Positions 39,653-48,900 of a stretch of 64,000 nt of DNA are shown piece after piece. The stretch comes from an uncultured Acidimicrobiia bacterium. Its GTDB lineage: Bacteria > Actinomycetota > Acidimicrobiia > Spongiisociales > Spongiisociaceae. The notes under the pieces were generated by a model that was not told where the DNA came from, did not search any database, and saw only the letters and a list, made by a program, of their open reading frames with translations. Numbering within the stretch: the first letter of the stretch is position 1; every line of letters starts with the position of its first letter. The stretch lies in assembly GCA_958295745.1 (NCBI GenBank), contig OY282370.1, forward strand, positions 868,001 to 932,000, in the 5' to 3' direction. A program made the translations under genes and the position numbers.

Positions 39653-39693
39653 TATGCTGTACCGCATCGTAAGAACGTTCCGCATCGTGGAAC
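39653..39693 (+). promoter_or_regulatory. paired operator at the FAD-oxidoreductase promoter
   Basis: TATGCT (39653-39658), then an 18-base degenerate site (39659-39676) and GTTCCGCATCGTGGAAC (39677-39693), identical in all 17 bases to the inner site of the divergent promoter. It ends 20 bases before the ATG of the flavoprotein. Confidence 0.65.
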
Positions 39694-39713
39694 CGAGGGT
39701 CGGGAGCGAGAAG

Positions 39714-42224
39714 ATGAGCGATCTGCCAACCAGCGCCCAAGTGGTGGTGATCGGCGCCGGCATAGTAGGCAACTCGGTGGTCAAACACCTCGCCGAGCTC
39801 GGATGGCGGGACATCGTGCAGATCGACAAGGGACCCCTCCCCAACCCGGGCGGCTCCACCGGGCACGCCTCCAATTTCATCTTCCCGGTCGACCACAACA
39901 AGGAGATGGCCCATCTCACCCTCGACAGCCAGCAGCAATACGAGGAGATGGACGTCAGCACCTTCTCGGGCGGCCTCGAAGTGGCCCGCACCGAGGAGCG
40001 GCTGCACGAGCTGGACCGCCGCATGACCTCGGCCAAGTGCTGGGGAATCGAGAGTTGGCAGGTCAGCCCGGCCGAGGCGGCGGAGCTGGTGCCCTTCCTC
40101 GACGAGTCGGTCATCCTGGGGGGCTGGTACACGCCCGGAGTGTCGGTGGTCGACTCCCTGCGGGCGGGCACCCTCATGCGGGAGTACGCCATAGGGAAGG
40201 GGGCGCTGTCGGTCCATCCGCTCACCGAGGTGCTCGACATCGAGGCCGACCGGGGGCGCATCAGGGCGGTGGTGACCGACAAGGGCCGGATCGCCTGCGA
40301 ATACGCGGTGATCGCCTGCGGGGTCTGGTCGCCCCGCCTGGCCCGGATGGCCGGGGCGTCGATCCCCCTCACCCCCGCCGTGCATCAGATGATCGACGTG
40401 GGGCCGCTAGAAATCCTCGCCGCCACCAACAACGAGATCGGCTACCCGATCGTCCGGGACATGGACACCTTCTGCTACGAGCGTCAGACCGGCGGCTCCA
40501 TGGAGGTGGGTTCCTACGCCCACCGACCGATCTTCCACCACCCGGACACCATCCCCTCGATCGAGGCGGCCCGCCTGTCGCCCACCGAGCTGCCCCTCAC
40601 CATGGACGACTTCGATCCGCAGCTCGAGCAGGCGTTGGAGCTCATGCCCTTCCTCGGAGACGCCGAGATCAAGTACGGCATCAACGGGCTGCTATCCCTG
40701 ACCCCCGACGCCATGCCCCTGGTGGGCGAGACCCCGGAGGTGGAAAACCTCTGGTCCTGCGCGGCCATCTGGATCAAGGAAGGGCCGGGCACCGGACGGG
40801 CGCTGGCCGAATGGATGACCCAGGGCTACCCCGAGATCGACCCCCACGCCTCCGACATCGCCCGTTTCTACCCCTACATGAAAACCGAACGGCACATCCT
40901 GTCCCGGTGCGCCGAGCACTTCAACAAGACCTACGGGATCGTCCACCCCCGGGAGCAGTGGGAAACCAGGCGCAACAGCCGGGTCAGCTCCCTCCATCCC
41001 ATCACCTCGGCCCTGGGCGCCGTGTACTTCGAGGCGGGCGGCTGGGAACGGCCCCACTGGTACGAGTCCAACGCCCCCCTGCTCGAGGAGTACCGCGACC
41101 GCATCCCGGAGCGCCCGCACGAGTGGGATTCCCGTTGGTGGTCGCCCATCCAGAACGCCGAACATCTGGCCCTGCGGGACCGGGCGGGCATGGTCGACCT
41201 GACCGCCTTCGCCATCTTCGACATCGAGGGGCCGGGCGCCCTCGACTACATGCAGCACATGACGGTCAACCAAGTGGACCGCCCGGCGGGAAGCGGCATA
41301 TACACGCCGTTGCTCACCGAGCAGGGAGGGTTCCGCTCCGACCTCACGGTGCTGCGAATGGGCGACGCCCGTTTCCGGGTGGTCACGGGCGGTTTCGACG
41401 GCGGGCGCGACGCCTACTGGTTCCGCAATCGGCTCCCCGAGGACGGGTCCGTAGTCTTCACCGATATGACCTCGGCGCTGTCCACCATCGGCGTGTGGGG
41501 ACCCGACGCCCGCCAGCTGGTGGAGAAGGTCACCGCCGACGACATCTCCCATGAAGGGTTCCCCTACGGCACCTGGAAGCACGCCGTCATCGACTCGATC
41601 CCGGTCATCATGTTCCGCATCTCCTACGTGGGCGAGCTCGGCTGGGAGATCTACACGAACATGGAACACGCCCCGATGTTGTGGGAATCCCTCTGGGAGG
41701 CGGGCCGGGAGTTCGGGGCGGCGGCGGTGGGGGCGGGCGTCTACGGAACCACCGGCCGGCTGGAGAAGGGCTACCGCCTGATGGGGGCCGAGCTGGAATC
41801 GGAGTACAACCCGGTGGAAGCCGGTCTGGCCCGCCCCTTGGTCAAGAAGGCCGACTTCATCGGGAAGCAGGCCTATCTGGCCGCCCGCGACGCGGGCCCG
41901 GCGGCGGTGTGCTGCACCCTGACCATGGAGAGCCATGTGTCAGGCTCGGGCACCCCCCGCTTCCCGATGGGCGGCAACGAGCCGATCCTCACCCCGGATG
42001 GAGAGCGGATCGTGGACGCCGCGGGGCGGGTGTCGCGGGTTACATCGGCCGGCGCCGGACCGTCGCTGGACGCCTACCTCCTCCTCGGATACCTGCCTGC
42101 GGACCTGGCGGAGGAGGGCCTGCGCCTCCAGATCATGTACCAGAACGAGCTGTTCCCGGTCGAGGTGGCCCGGGTAGGGTCGCGGCCCCTGTTCGATCCG
42201 GACGACAGCCGGATGAAATGCTGA
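39714..42224 (+). CDS. FAD oxidoreductase with T-protein domain (dimethylglycine/sarcosine dehydrogenase-like)
   Basis: 836 residues. An N-terminal FAD domain (VVVIGAGIVGNSVVKHLAELG near residue 9) is followed by GSTGHASN, which matches the GSTxHA site of covalent flavin attachment in dimethylglycine dehydrogenases. The FAD domain runs to about residue 380. Then come an FAO_M linker and the GcvT-like folate domain (about 430-720, GALDYMQHMTVNQVD, YVGELGWEIY) and its C-terminal barrel. It would demethylate dimethylglycine, passing electrons to the EtfBA just downstream. The ATG at 39714 follows GGGAGCGAG; the open frame before it lies in the promoter. Confidence 0.88.
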   Translation: MSDLPTSAQVVVIGAGIVGNSVVKHLAELGWRDIVQIDKGPLPNPGGSTGHASNFIFPVDHNKEMAHLTLDSQQQYEEMDVSTFSGGLEVARTEERLHELDRRMTSAKCWGIESWQVSPAEAAELVPFLDESVILGGWYTPGVSVVDSLRAGTLMREYAIGKGALSVHPLTEVLDIEADRGRIRAVVTDKGRIACEYAVIACGVWSPRLARMAGASIPLTPAVHQMIDVGPLEILAATNNEIGYPIVRDMDTFCYERQTGGSMEVGSYAHRPIFHHPDTIPSIEAARLSPTELPLTMDDFDPQLEQALELMPFLGDAEIKYGINGLLSLTPDAMPLVGETPEVENLWSCAAIWIKEGPGTGRALAEWMTQGYPEIDPHASDIARFYPYMKTERHILSRCAEHFNKTYGIVHPREQWETRRNSRVSSLHPITSALGAVYFEAGGWERPHWYESNAPLLEEYRDRIPERPHEWDSRWWSPIQNAEHLALRDRAGMVDLTAFAIFDIEGPGALDYMQHMTVNQVDRPAGSGIYTPLLTEQGGFRSDLTVLRMGDARFRVVTGGFDGGRDAYWFRNRLPEDGSVVFTDMTSALSTIGVWGPDARQLVEKVTADDISHEGFPYGTWKHAVIDSIPVIMFRISYVGELGWEIYTNMEHAPMLWESLWEAGREFGAAAVGAGVYGTTGRLEKGYRLMGAELESEYNPVEAGLARPLVKKADFIGKQAYLAARDAGPAAVCCTLTMESHVSGSGTPRFPMGGNEPILTPDGERIVDAAGRVSRVTSAGAGPSLDAYLLLGYLPADLAEEGLRLQIMYQNELFPVEVARVGSRPLFDPDDSRMKC

Positions 42225-42296
42225 GCGGCGTCCACCGCCGTCCCGGACCCGCCCGCTCCGGACCCGCCGCAACGACAGGCGCCCCGAGGTAGCCCG

Positions 42297-43064
42297 ATGC
42301 GGATACTGGCGTGCGTCAAGAGGGTCCCCGCGCCGGGGGCGAAGATCATCCTGACGCCTGACGGCCAGGACATCGACGCCGCCCTGCTGGGGTTCACGGT
42401 CAGCCCCCACGAGGAGTGCGCCGTCGAGGAGGCGGTCCGGATCGTCGAGCGGGAGGGCGGTTCGGTGACGGTGATGACGCTGGGTCCGCCGGAGGCCGAG
42501 GAACAGCTCCGCTCGGCGGTGGCGGTGGGGGCGGACTCCGGGGTACTCCTGTCGACCGACGACCCCGACTGGGATCCTGTGTCCACCGCCAAGGCCTTGG
42601 CCGCCGCGGTCGCCGAGATGGAGGCCGGGGCGGGGCGGCCGTTCGACCTGATCCTGTTCGGCAACGAGTCGGCCGACTCCTGCGGCTACCAGGTGGGCAT
42701 CCGGACGGCCAGGATGCTGGACCGCCCGATCGTGAACGGGATCAAGGGCATCGACGCGGGGGAAGGATCGGTCACCCTCCGGCGGGAGACGCCTTCCGGT
42801 TCGGAGGTCTACCGGCTCCCTCTCCCGGCGGTGGTCGGGGTCAAGGAGGGCATCAACCTGCCCCGCTACCCCACCCTGAAGGGCCGGATGGCCGCCAGAA
42901 GGGCCTCGATAGAGAGAATGGAGCCGGCCGCCGGATCGAGCGGGCAGTCCAAGGTGATGCTGGCAACCCCGCCCGCGGCGGGAAGCACCGTGGATATCCT
43001 CGGCGAGGGGGCGGAGGCGGCCCCGGCCGTCGTCGACGTCATGGAAGGGCTGGGCCTGCTGTGA
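42297..43064 (+). CDS. etfB: electron transfer flavoprotein subunit beta
   Basis: 255 residues of the adenine-nucleotide alpha-hydrolase-like fold. It has RILACVKRVPAPG at the start, NPHEE-type region SPHEECAVEEAVRI, and GVKEGINLPRYPTLKGRMAARR near the end. It pairs with EtfA to carry electrons from the upstream flavoprotein to the quinone pool. It lies 72 bases after that gene. Confidence 0.93.
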   Translation: MRILACVKRVPAPGAKIILTPDGQDIDAALLGFTVSPHEECAVEEAVRIVEREGGSVTVMTLGPPEAEEQLRSAVAVGADSGVLLSTDDPDWDPVSTAKALAAAVAEMEAGAGRPFDLILFGNESADSCGYQVGIRTARMLDRPIVNGIKGIDAGEGSVTLRRETPSGSEVYRLPLPAVVGVKEGINLPRYPTLKGRMAARRASIERMEPAAGSSGQSKVMLATPPAAGSTVDILGEGAEAAPAVVDVMEGLGLL

Positions 43065-44068
43065 GCGTGTTTCTCTACATGGTCGAGCACGACCGAGGCC
43101 GGATCGAGGAGACCGCCCTGGGCGGCCTGACCGGGGCCCGCCTGCTGGCCGAGGCTATGGGCGCCCGGCTCCAGGCCGCGGTGATCGGCGAAGGAGCGGA
43201 GGCCGTCGCAGGCGAGATCGACCCGTACGGCCCCGAAGAAATCCATCTGGTGCGGCATCCGATGCTCACCGATTACGGACCCGACGCCTGGGCCGACAGC
43301 CTGGTCCAGCTGGCCGCCTCGGTCGATGCGGCGGCGGTGATGGCGGACGGCACCGACCGGGGCAACGAGGTCATGGCCCAGTTGGGCGCCCGGATGGACC
43401 TGGCGATGGTCGCCAACTGCCTGGAGATCGAAGCCGACGGCGCCGGGGACGGCGGCGACTGGCTGATGACCCGGGTGCGATGGGGCGGGAGCCTCCATGA
43501 GCGAGCCCGGCTGTCGGCCCCCACCAAGCTGGTCACCCTGGCCCCGCACAGCACCGAGGCCGCCCCCGCACCCCGGCCCGGCGGCGGGCGGGTTTCCATG
43601 TTCACCCCCTCGCTCGACGAGTCGGCCCTGACCACCATGGTGCTAGACCGGGTGACCGTCTCGGAGGGAATCACCCTGGCCACCGCCCCGGTGGTGGTGA
43701 GCGGCGGGCGGGGCGTAGGGAGCGTCGAGGGCTTCACCATCCTCGAGGAGCTGGCCGACCTTCTGGGCGGCGCGGTGGGCTGTTCCCGGGTGGTTACGAA
43801 CAACGGCTGGAAGAACCACAAGTTCCAGGTGGGCCAGACCGGAACCGTGGTGGCGCCCGACCTGTACATAGCGTGCGGCATATCGGGGGCCATCCAGCAT
43901 TGGGTGGGCATGATGAACGCCAAGAACGTCCTGGCCATCAACATCGACCCCGACGCCCCAATGGTCACCAAAGCCGACTGGGCGGTGATCGCCGACCTTC
44001 ACGAGGTGGTCCCGGCCATCACCGCCGAGGTCACCCGCCGCCGCGGCCTGGCCCGAGAAACCGGCTGA
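43061..44068 (+). CDS. etfA: electron transfer flavoprotein subunit alpha
   Basis: 335 residues. The C-terminal FAD domain is clear: VVVSGGRGVGSVEGFTILEELA near residue 208, then QVGQTGTVVAPDLYIACGISGAIQH (seen in two parts) and NAKNVLAINIDPDAPM. The GTG at 43061 overlaps the etfB stop (GTGA). A dedicated EtfBA beside a dimethylglycine dehydrogenase-like gene is common in betaine degraders. Confidence 0.93.
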   Translation: MSVFLYMVEHDRGRIEETALGGLTGARLLAEAMGARLQAAVIGEGAEAVAGEIDPYGPEEIHLVRHPMLTDYGPDAWADSLVQLAASVDAAAVMADGTDRGNEVMAQLGARMDLAMVANCLEIEADGAGDGGDWLMTRVRWGGSLHERARLSAPTKLVTLAPHSTEAAPAPRPGGGRVSMFTPSLDESALTTMVLDRVTVSEGITLATAPVVVSGGRGVGSVEGFTILEELADLLGGAVGCSRVVTNNGWKNHKFQVGQTGTVVAPDLYIACGISGAIQHWVGMMNAKNVLAINIDPDAPMVTKADWAVIADLHEVVPAITAEVTRRRGLARETG

Positions 44069-44202
44069 CCACCCACACCCCCACCAAGAAGTGCTAACCC
44101 AATTTTTCTCAGACGGGGTGGGTGAAGCACAGCCCCTCTTCCTGCGACGCGGCTTCGGGCCGGATTACATATCCCTGTTTATATGCTATAACACATATCG
44201 AG

Positions 44203-44553
44203 ATGGCGGTGTTTCCCAAACGGCGTATCGATCCGGCCCGGTGGCCGGCGTGGTCGATCATCCGGGAGGCGCGCCGGAAGGCAGGGCTCACCCAGACCGA
44301 GTTGTCGAAACGGGCCGGAACTTCGCAGGCCGAGATCAGCCGGTATGAGCGCGCCCTCGTCCTGCCGGAGCTGGCGACCCTCACCCGGATCGTCGAAGCC
44401 TGCGGTATGCACCTGGAGCTGAAGTTGGTCGACCGCCCCGATCACGAGCTGCTCTCGTCCACGGCGCTGAGCCAGACGGTGGAGGAACGACTGGCCGCCA
44501 ACGACGACTACGCATCGTTGGTGTCCCGGCTTCGTTCGGGCATCGCCCCGTGA
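44203..44553 (+). CDS. XRE-family helix-turn-helix regulator
   Basis: 116 residues with a lambda-repressor-like HTH (AWSIIREARRKAGLTQTELSKRAG and TSQAEISRYERA in outline) near the N terminus. The C terminus (HLELKLVDRPDHELL) resembles antitoxin-type XRE proteins. The ATG at 44203 follows an AT-rich promoter region with TATAAC and a CATAT...ATATG inverted repeat, a likely autoregulatory site. The next gene has been truncated to 29 codons. Confidence 0.8.
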   Translation: MAVFPKRRIDPARWPAWSIIREARRKAGLTQTELSKRAGTSQAEISRYERALVLPELATLTRIVEACGMHLELKLVDRPDHELLSSTALSQTVEERLAANDDYASLVSRLRSGIAP

Positions 44554-44639
44554 GCGATCCAGACGCACCCGAACTCTCGACCAGAGAAATAGTCGAAACG
44601 CTGTACCGGCTCTCGGAACACAGCCGTCGGCCCCGATGA
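44550..44639 (+). pseudogene. 29-codon remnant of the XRE partner gene
   Basis: GTG overlaps the XRE stop (GTGA), and the frame reads ...ELSTREIVETLYRLSEHSRRPR before a stop. In loci of this kind the partner is often a nucleotidyltransferase beginning with a similar helix and then a VLIGG-type motif, which is absent here. The partner thus seems lost, leaving a solitary regulator. Confidence 0.4.
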
Positions 44640-44657
44640 AGCGTTGATCGCCTGCGG

Positions 44658-45782
44658 TCAGGCCACTCGTTCGGTGAACGGAAGGTTCTCAGTCACCGCC
44701 GGAAGCAACCTGCCTTCCACAGACACCTCCAGCTCCGTCCCGGGGTCGGCCGCCCCCCGCTCGACGAAGACGAACCCCAGGTTCGACCCGAAGCGGGGCG
44801 AATAGGCGGCCGAGGTGAGCTTCCCGACCCGTTCGCCTTCCCTGAACACCGGGTAGGGAACCGGGTTCCCCATGATGGGATCGCCGCCGACCCGTGCGCC
44901 GACCAACAGGCGGTCCGCCCCCTGCTCGGCGATCTTCAGCAGAGCCGAACGCCCGGCGAAGTCCCCCTCAGCGTCGAACGCCACCAGACGACCCTGACCC
45001 AGCTCGAAGGGATTGACCGAATCGTCCATATCGGCGCCGTACGCGAGGATGCCCCCTTCGATGCGGCGGATCTGGCTGGGGGCGGCGGGCCGGACGTTGT
45101 ACCGGCGGCCGGCCTCGAACAGCATTTCCCACAACCGCGCGCCCCGGGTGCGGTCGGTCAGGAACACCTCGTAGCCGTACTCGCCCGACCAGCCGGTTCG
45201 GGAAACCAGCAGCCGAACCCCCTCCAGGGAAGTCCAGGCACACCGGTAATAGGGCAAGCCTGCTATCTCGGCGCCGAACACATCCTCCATCAGAGGCTTC
45301 GATTTGGGGCCTTGGACTTGGAGGGGAGACACGTCCGGCTCCCTGACCGTTGCGTCCCAGCCCCGCTCCCAGGCGATGGCCTGCGCCCACAACAGGACGT
45401 CGCGGTCGGCCAGCGACAGCCAGAACCTGTCCTCCCCCACCCGCAGGAGCACCGGATCGTTGAGTATCCCGCCGTCGTGGTTGCAGACGAAGGTGTAGCG
45501 GGCCTGCCCCACCCCGACCCGGGACACATCACGCGTGCATAGATACTGCGTGAGACTCATCGCATCGGGGCCCTCGATCTCGACCTGACGCTCGCACCCC
45601 ACATCCCAGATGGTCACGTCTTTCACCAACGCCCGGTATTCATCGAGCATGCCCGAGAACCGAGCAGGCAGGATCATGTGGTTGTAGACCGACACCCCGG
45701 TCATACCTGCCCGAAGGGCCGCCTCGAAGTACGGAGACACGCGCACTCTCGGCGATCGGATCAGCCGAAGATCTTCCTCCAC
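44658..45782 (-). CDS. DmdA-like T-protein family demethylase
   Basis: 374 residues of the GcvT fold. The match is to the DMSP demethylase DmdA clade rather than ordinary GcvT: VSVYNHMILPARF near residue 31, IWDVGCERQVEIEGPDA, GGILNDPVLLRV, EPDVSPLQVQGPKS, and RRIEGGILAYGADM. DmdA moves one methyl of dimethylsulfoniopropionate to tetrahydrofolate. Related members may act on other methylated compounds, so the substrate is not settled. It faces the XRE gene and belongs to the methyl-THF theme of the region. Confidence 0.75.
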   Translation of the reverse strand: MEEDLRLIRSPRVRVSPYFEAALRAGMTGVSVYNHMILPARFSGMLDEYRALVKDVTIWDVGCERQVEIEGPDAMSLTQYLCTRDVSRVGVGQARYTFVCNHDGGILNDPVLLRVGEDRFWLSLADRDVLLWAQAIAWERGWDATVREPDVSPLQVQGPKSKPLMEDVFGAEIAGLPYYRCAWTSLEGVRLLVSRTGWSGEYGYEVFLTDRTRGARLWEMLFEAGRRYNVRPAAPSQIRRIEGGILAYGADMDDSVNPFELGQGRLVAFDAEGDFAGRSALLKIAEQGADRLLVGARVGGDPIMGNPVPYPVFREGERVGKLTSAAYSPRFGSNLGFVFVERGAADPGTELEVSVEGRLLPAVTENLPFTERVA

Positions 45783-45936
45783 CGGTCACGCCTCCCAGAC
45801 GGTCGACAGCGGCAAGGCAACTATAGGGTTCCCCCAAGGACAGGACGCCGCAATAGAGCTACCCGGCGGTGAACCGGCGCCGATTCCGAACCCCCCCCAC
45901 CTGATAAACGGCTACACTTTGGGAGTCTTTTGCCAG

Positions 45937-45947
45937 CCCCCCCCCCC
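45937..45947 (+). repeat. run of 11 C upstream of the nuclease-helicase
   Basis: A homopolymer 30 bases before the ATG of the RecQ-like gene, with an 8-C run at 45891-45898 nearby. Such tracts slip during replication and can change promoter spacing. Confidence 0.6.
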
Positions 45948-45976
45948 GGCGCGCGGTCAACCAAGTTGGAATAGGA

Positions 45977-48900
45977 ATGAGTAGCAACAATCCCCGATGT
46001 CCGAAGTGCGGGAGTGGCATGGTACGGCGCATCGCGCGCAAGGGACCAACTACTGGGAAACATTTCTGGGGATGCGGAGATTATCCCAGGTGCCGAGCAA
46101 CTCGCGAGCTCAACGATGTTAGCTCGGAACCAACGAATCCACCGAAACCAATACCTCCATCAACTACGACAAGGGGGGCCAAGAACCGGCGGGCGGTAAA
46201 CCTGCGGGATCGGCGCGTCGTTTGGCGTGATGGCAGCATCAACACCTTTAGCAAGCGGGGATGGCGGGTCGAGTACCACACTGTGGGGGCTTCGTTGCGC
46301 TCTGTTGAGGTCGACGGTATAGACGACCTCTCCAACTGTTGGGTGGCCAGCGAAGACCGATACCACGAATATCAGGGCGCCGATGACAACACTCGGCGCG
46401 TACTGGAAGTAATGGGGAAACTGCTTCGCCGGGGAGGTGCCCCGCCCCTGCACCCCGACTCTGAGCGAATCCTGCTCGAGTCTGTAGGACTGGGTGAACG
46501 CATCCGGTCTAGCCCGCTGCGCGGTGATGTGTCCCCGGCGCTGCGAGAACCGTACACCGTGAATCGCGCTGTGCTCGCAGTGCCCCTCGACGGCTATCAC
46601 GCCGAGGTCGAACCCGGTCTGGTTGAATCCGAAGCCGAGCGAAGCCTGATGGAATGGATGGCCGAGCACCATCCCCGGACTGTTCGCTGGCTGATGCCTC
46701 AGGCTTCGTTCGACGACCTGTTGAAAGCGGCAGGACGTGATCGGCAAGGCGACCGACGCTGCGATTTTCTGTGGGCACCCCCCGGCGGCCGCCCTTTCGT
46801 AATCGAGGTGGACGGCATCCAGCACAGTGGTCAAGAGCTGACCGATCAGCAGAGGGATCGGTTACTCCAAGACATCGGCATAGAAACTATCCGAGTCAGT
46901 ACGAACGAGATTGGAAATGGACAGGGTCCTCAACTCGAAGCCATTACCAACGCGATAAATGATGCTATGGAACAACCTCAACAACCCTCAGAAGTAGATT
47001 TACACCTGGTCTGGGGACCTATCCAGGTGCACCGCCTGGTGCTAGGGCTGTGCGAGGCGGTCCGCCGCGGATTTCTGAGCGGGGAATACTGGGTTGTGGA
47101 AGTCGAAGACCCCACGGAAAGGGCTGTAGGTCTTGTGGCACCCTACTTGGAAACGCTGTATGCCCTTGACAGCTTATGGGGATCCGGTACCGCCTCCCCC
47201 GTACGAGTACGGTTCAAGAACGGTGCTACGGAGGTACTCCTCCACCGTACCCCGGAGGGTCGATACAAGAAGCGTCGAGAGTCGGCCGAGGAATCTGCGC
47301 CCACCTCCCACACTCGTATCTTGCTGCAATGCGACCGTACCTCGTGTCAACGGCTTCCCGACCGTGACAACATCCCCACGGTGGTAATCCGATCCACAGG
47401 TGTTCCTGTTTTCATGTCCGACCCTTTAGGGACGGACCGCGGCCAGCCCGTTCGCATCAAAGAGGGTGGTATCCGGGGCGCTTTGAGGTCCTTGCTCCGC
47501 GCCGTGTTCGCCAAGGAAGACTTCCGCGAGGGGCAGTACGAGGCCCTAGTCGAAGTGATAGCCGGGCGGGACTGCGCCGTGCTTCTCCCCACAGGTGCGG
47601 GCAAGAGCCTCATCTACCAGCTCGCCGGGCTGTGCTCCCCCGGGCGAACCCTGGTGATAGACCCACTGGTAGCGCTGATCGAGGATCAGATCGAAGGCCT
47701 GCTCTACCACGGTATCGACCGCGCAGAAGACATCACGGGAGCCAGCCGAAATCAAGGACAGGCTTTGAACACCGTAGCCGAAGCCAACGCCTACTTCGTA
47801 TTTGTCGCGCCCGAACGTCTTCAAATACAAGGATTCCGAGATGCCCTCCAAGTGTTGACCTTCAATACCCCTGTAAATCTGGTCGTCGTAGACGAGGCCC
47901 ACTGTGTCTCCGAATGGGGACACGACTTCCGGCATGCATATCTCGACCTGGGCCGTGTCCTCCGTGATGTATGCAGTGATGCGACAAAGACACCACCGCC
48001 GTTGCTGGCACTTACGGGCACGGCGTCACGAGTGGTACTGCGCGATGTACTTTTCCAACTGGACATCAAGGAAGATTCGGATAACTCTATCGTGCGACCA
48101 AAGTCGTTCGACAGACCCGAACTCAAATATGTGGTGCACCTTTCCGACAATAATCGTCCGGCTTTGCCTGGGGTTTTGCGTAGTTTGCCCGTAATGTTCG
48201 ATGAGCCAGAAGCCAGGTTCTTCGCGCCTACCGACGAGCGGACCTTCTCAGGATTGGTGTTCGTTCCCACAGTCAACGGACAGTATAGTCTGACAGATAC
48301 CGCCGAGGAAGTACGTAGAGTCATTTCTACCGTCGGGATGTACTCAGGTAGTACAAAACCGGACGGTCTCGCCTCAAGGGATTGGGCGAGAATGAAACGG
48401 GACCATGCCCGCCGCTTCAAGAACAACTCAATTGTAGCTTTGGTGTCCACCAAGGCTTTCGGTATGGGGATCGATAAACCCAACATCCGCTGGGTTATCC
48501 ACAACATGCTGCCGAGTTCCATTGAATCATACTACCAGGAGGTAGGCCGGGCGGGGCGCGACGGGCAAGAGTCGGAGTGTGTGCTCATCTTGAGCGAATT
48601 CGACGAAGAGCGCAACCGACGCCTGCTTGCGGAGGACCGGCCATTGGAGTCCATACGCCATCGGCATCAGGGTATTCACTACAACGAGGGAGATATGGTA
48701 ACCACCGCCCTGTGGTTTCATCTTAATAACTACACCGGTATCAACTCTGAAGTGTCAAAATTGGTAAACGTTGCTAACGAATTATCCCCAGAGATGGAAC
48801 GTCGGCAGATCGAACTGCCGTTCCGAGATGAACGAGAACTTCGTGAGCGGGCGCTCCACCGATTGTTCATCCTAGGAGTGGTGAAGGACTATTTGGTGAA

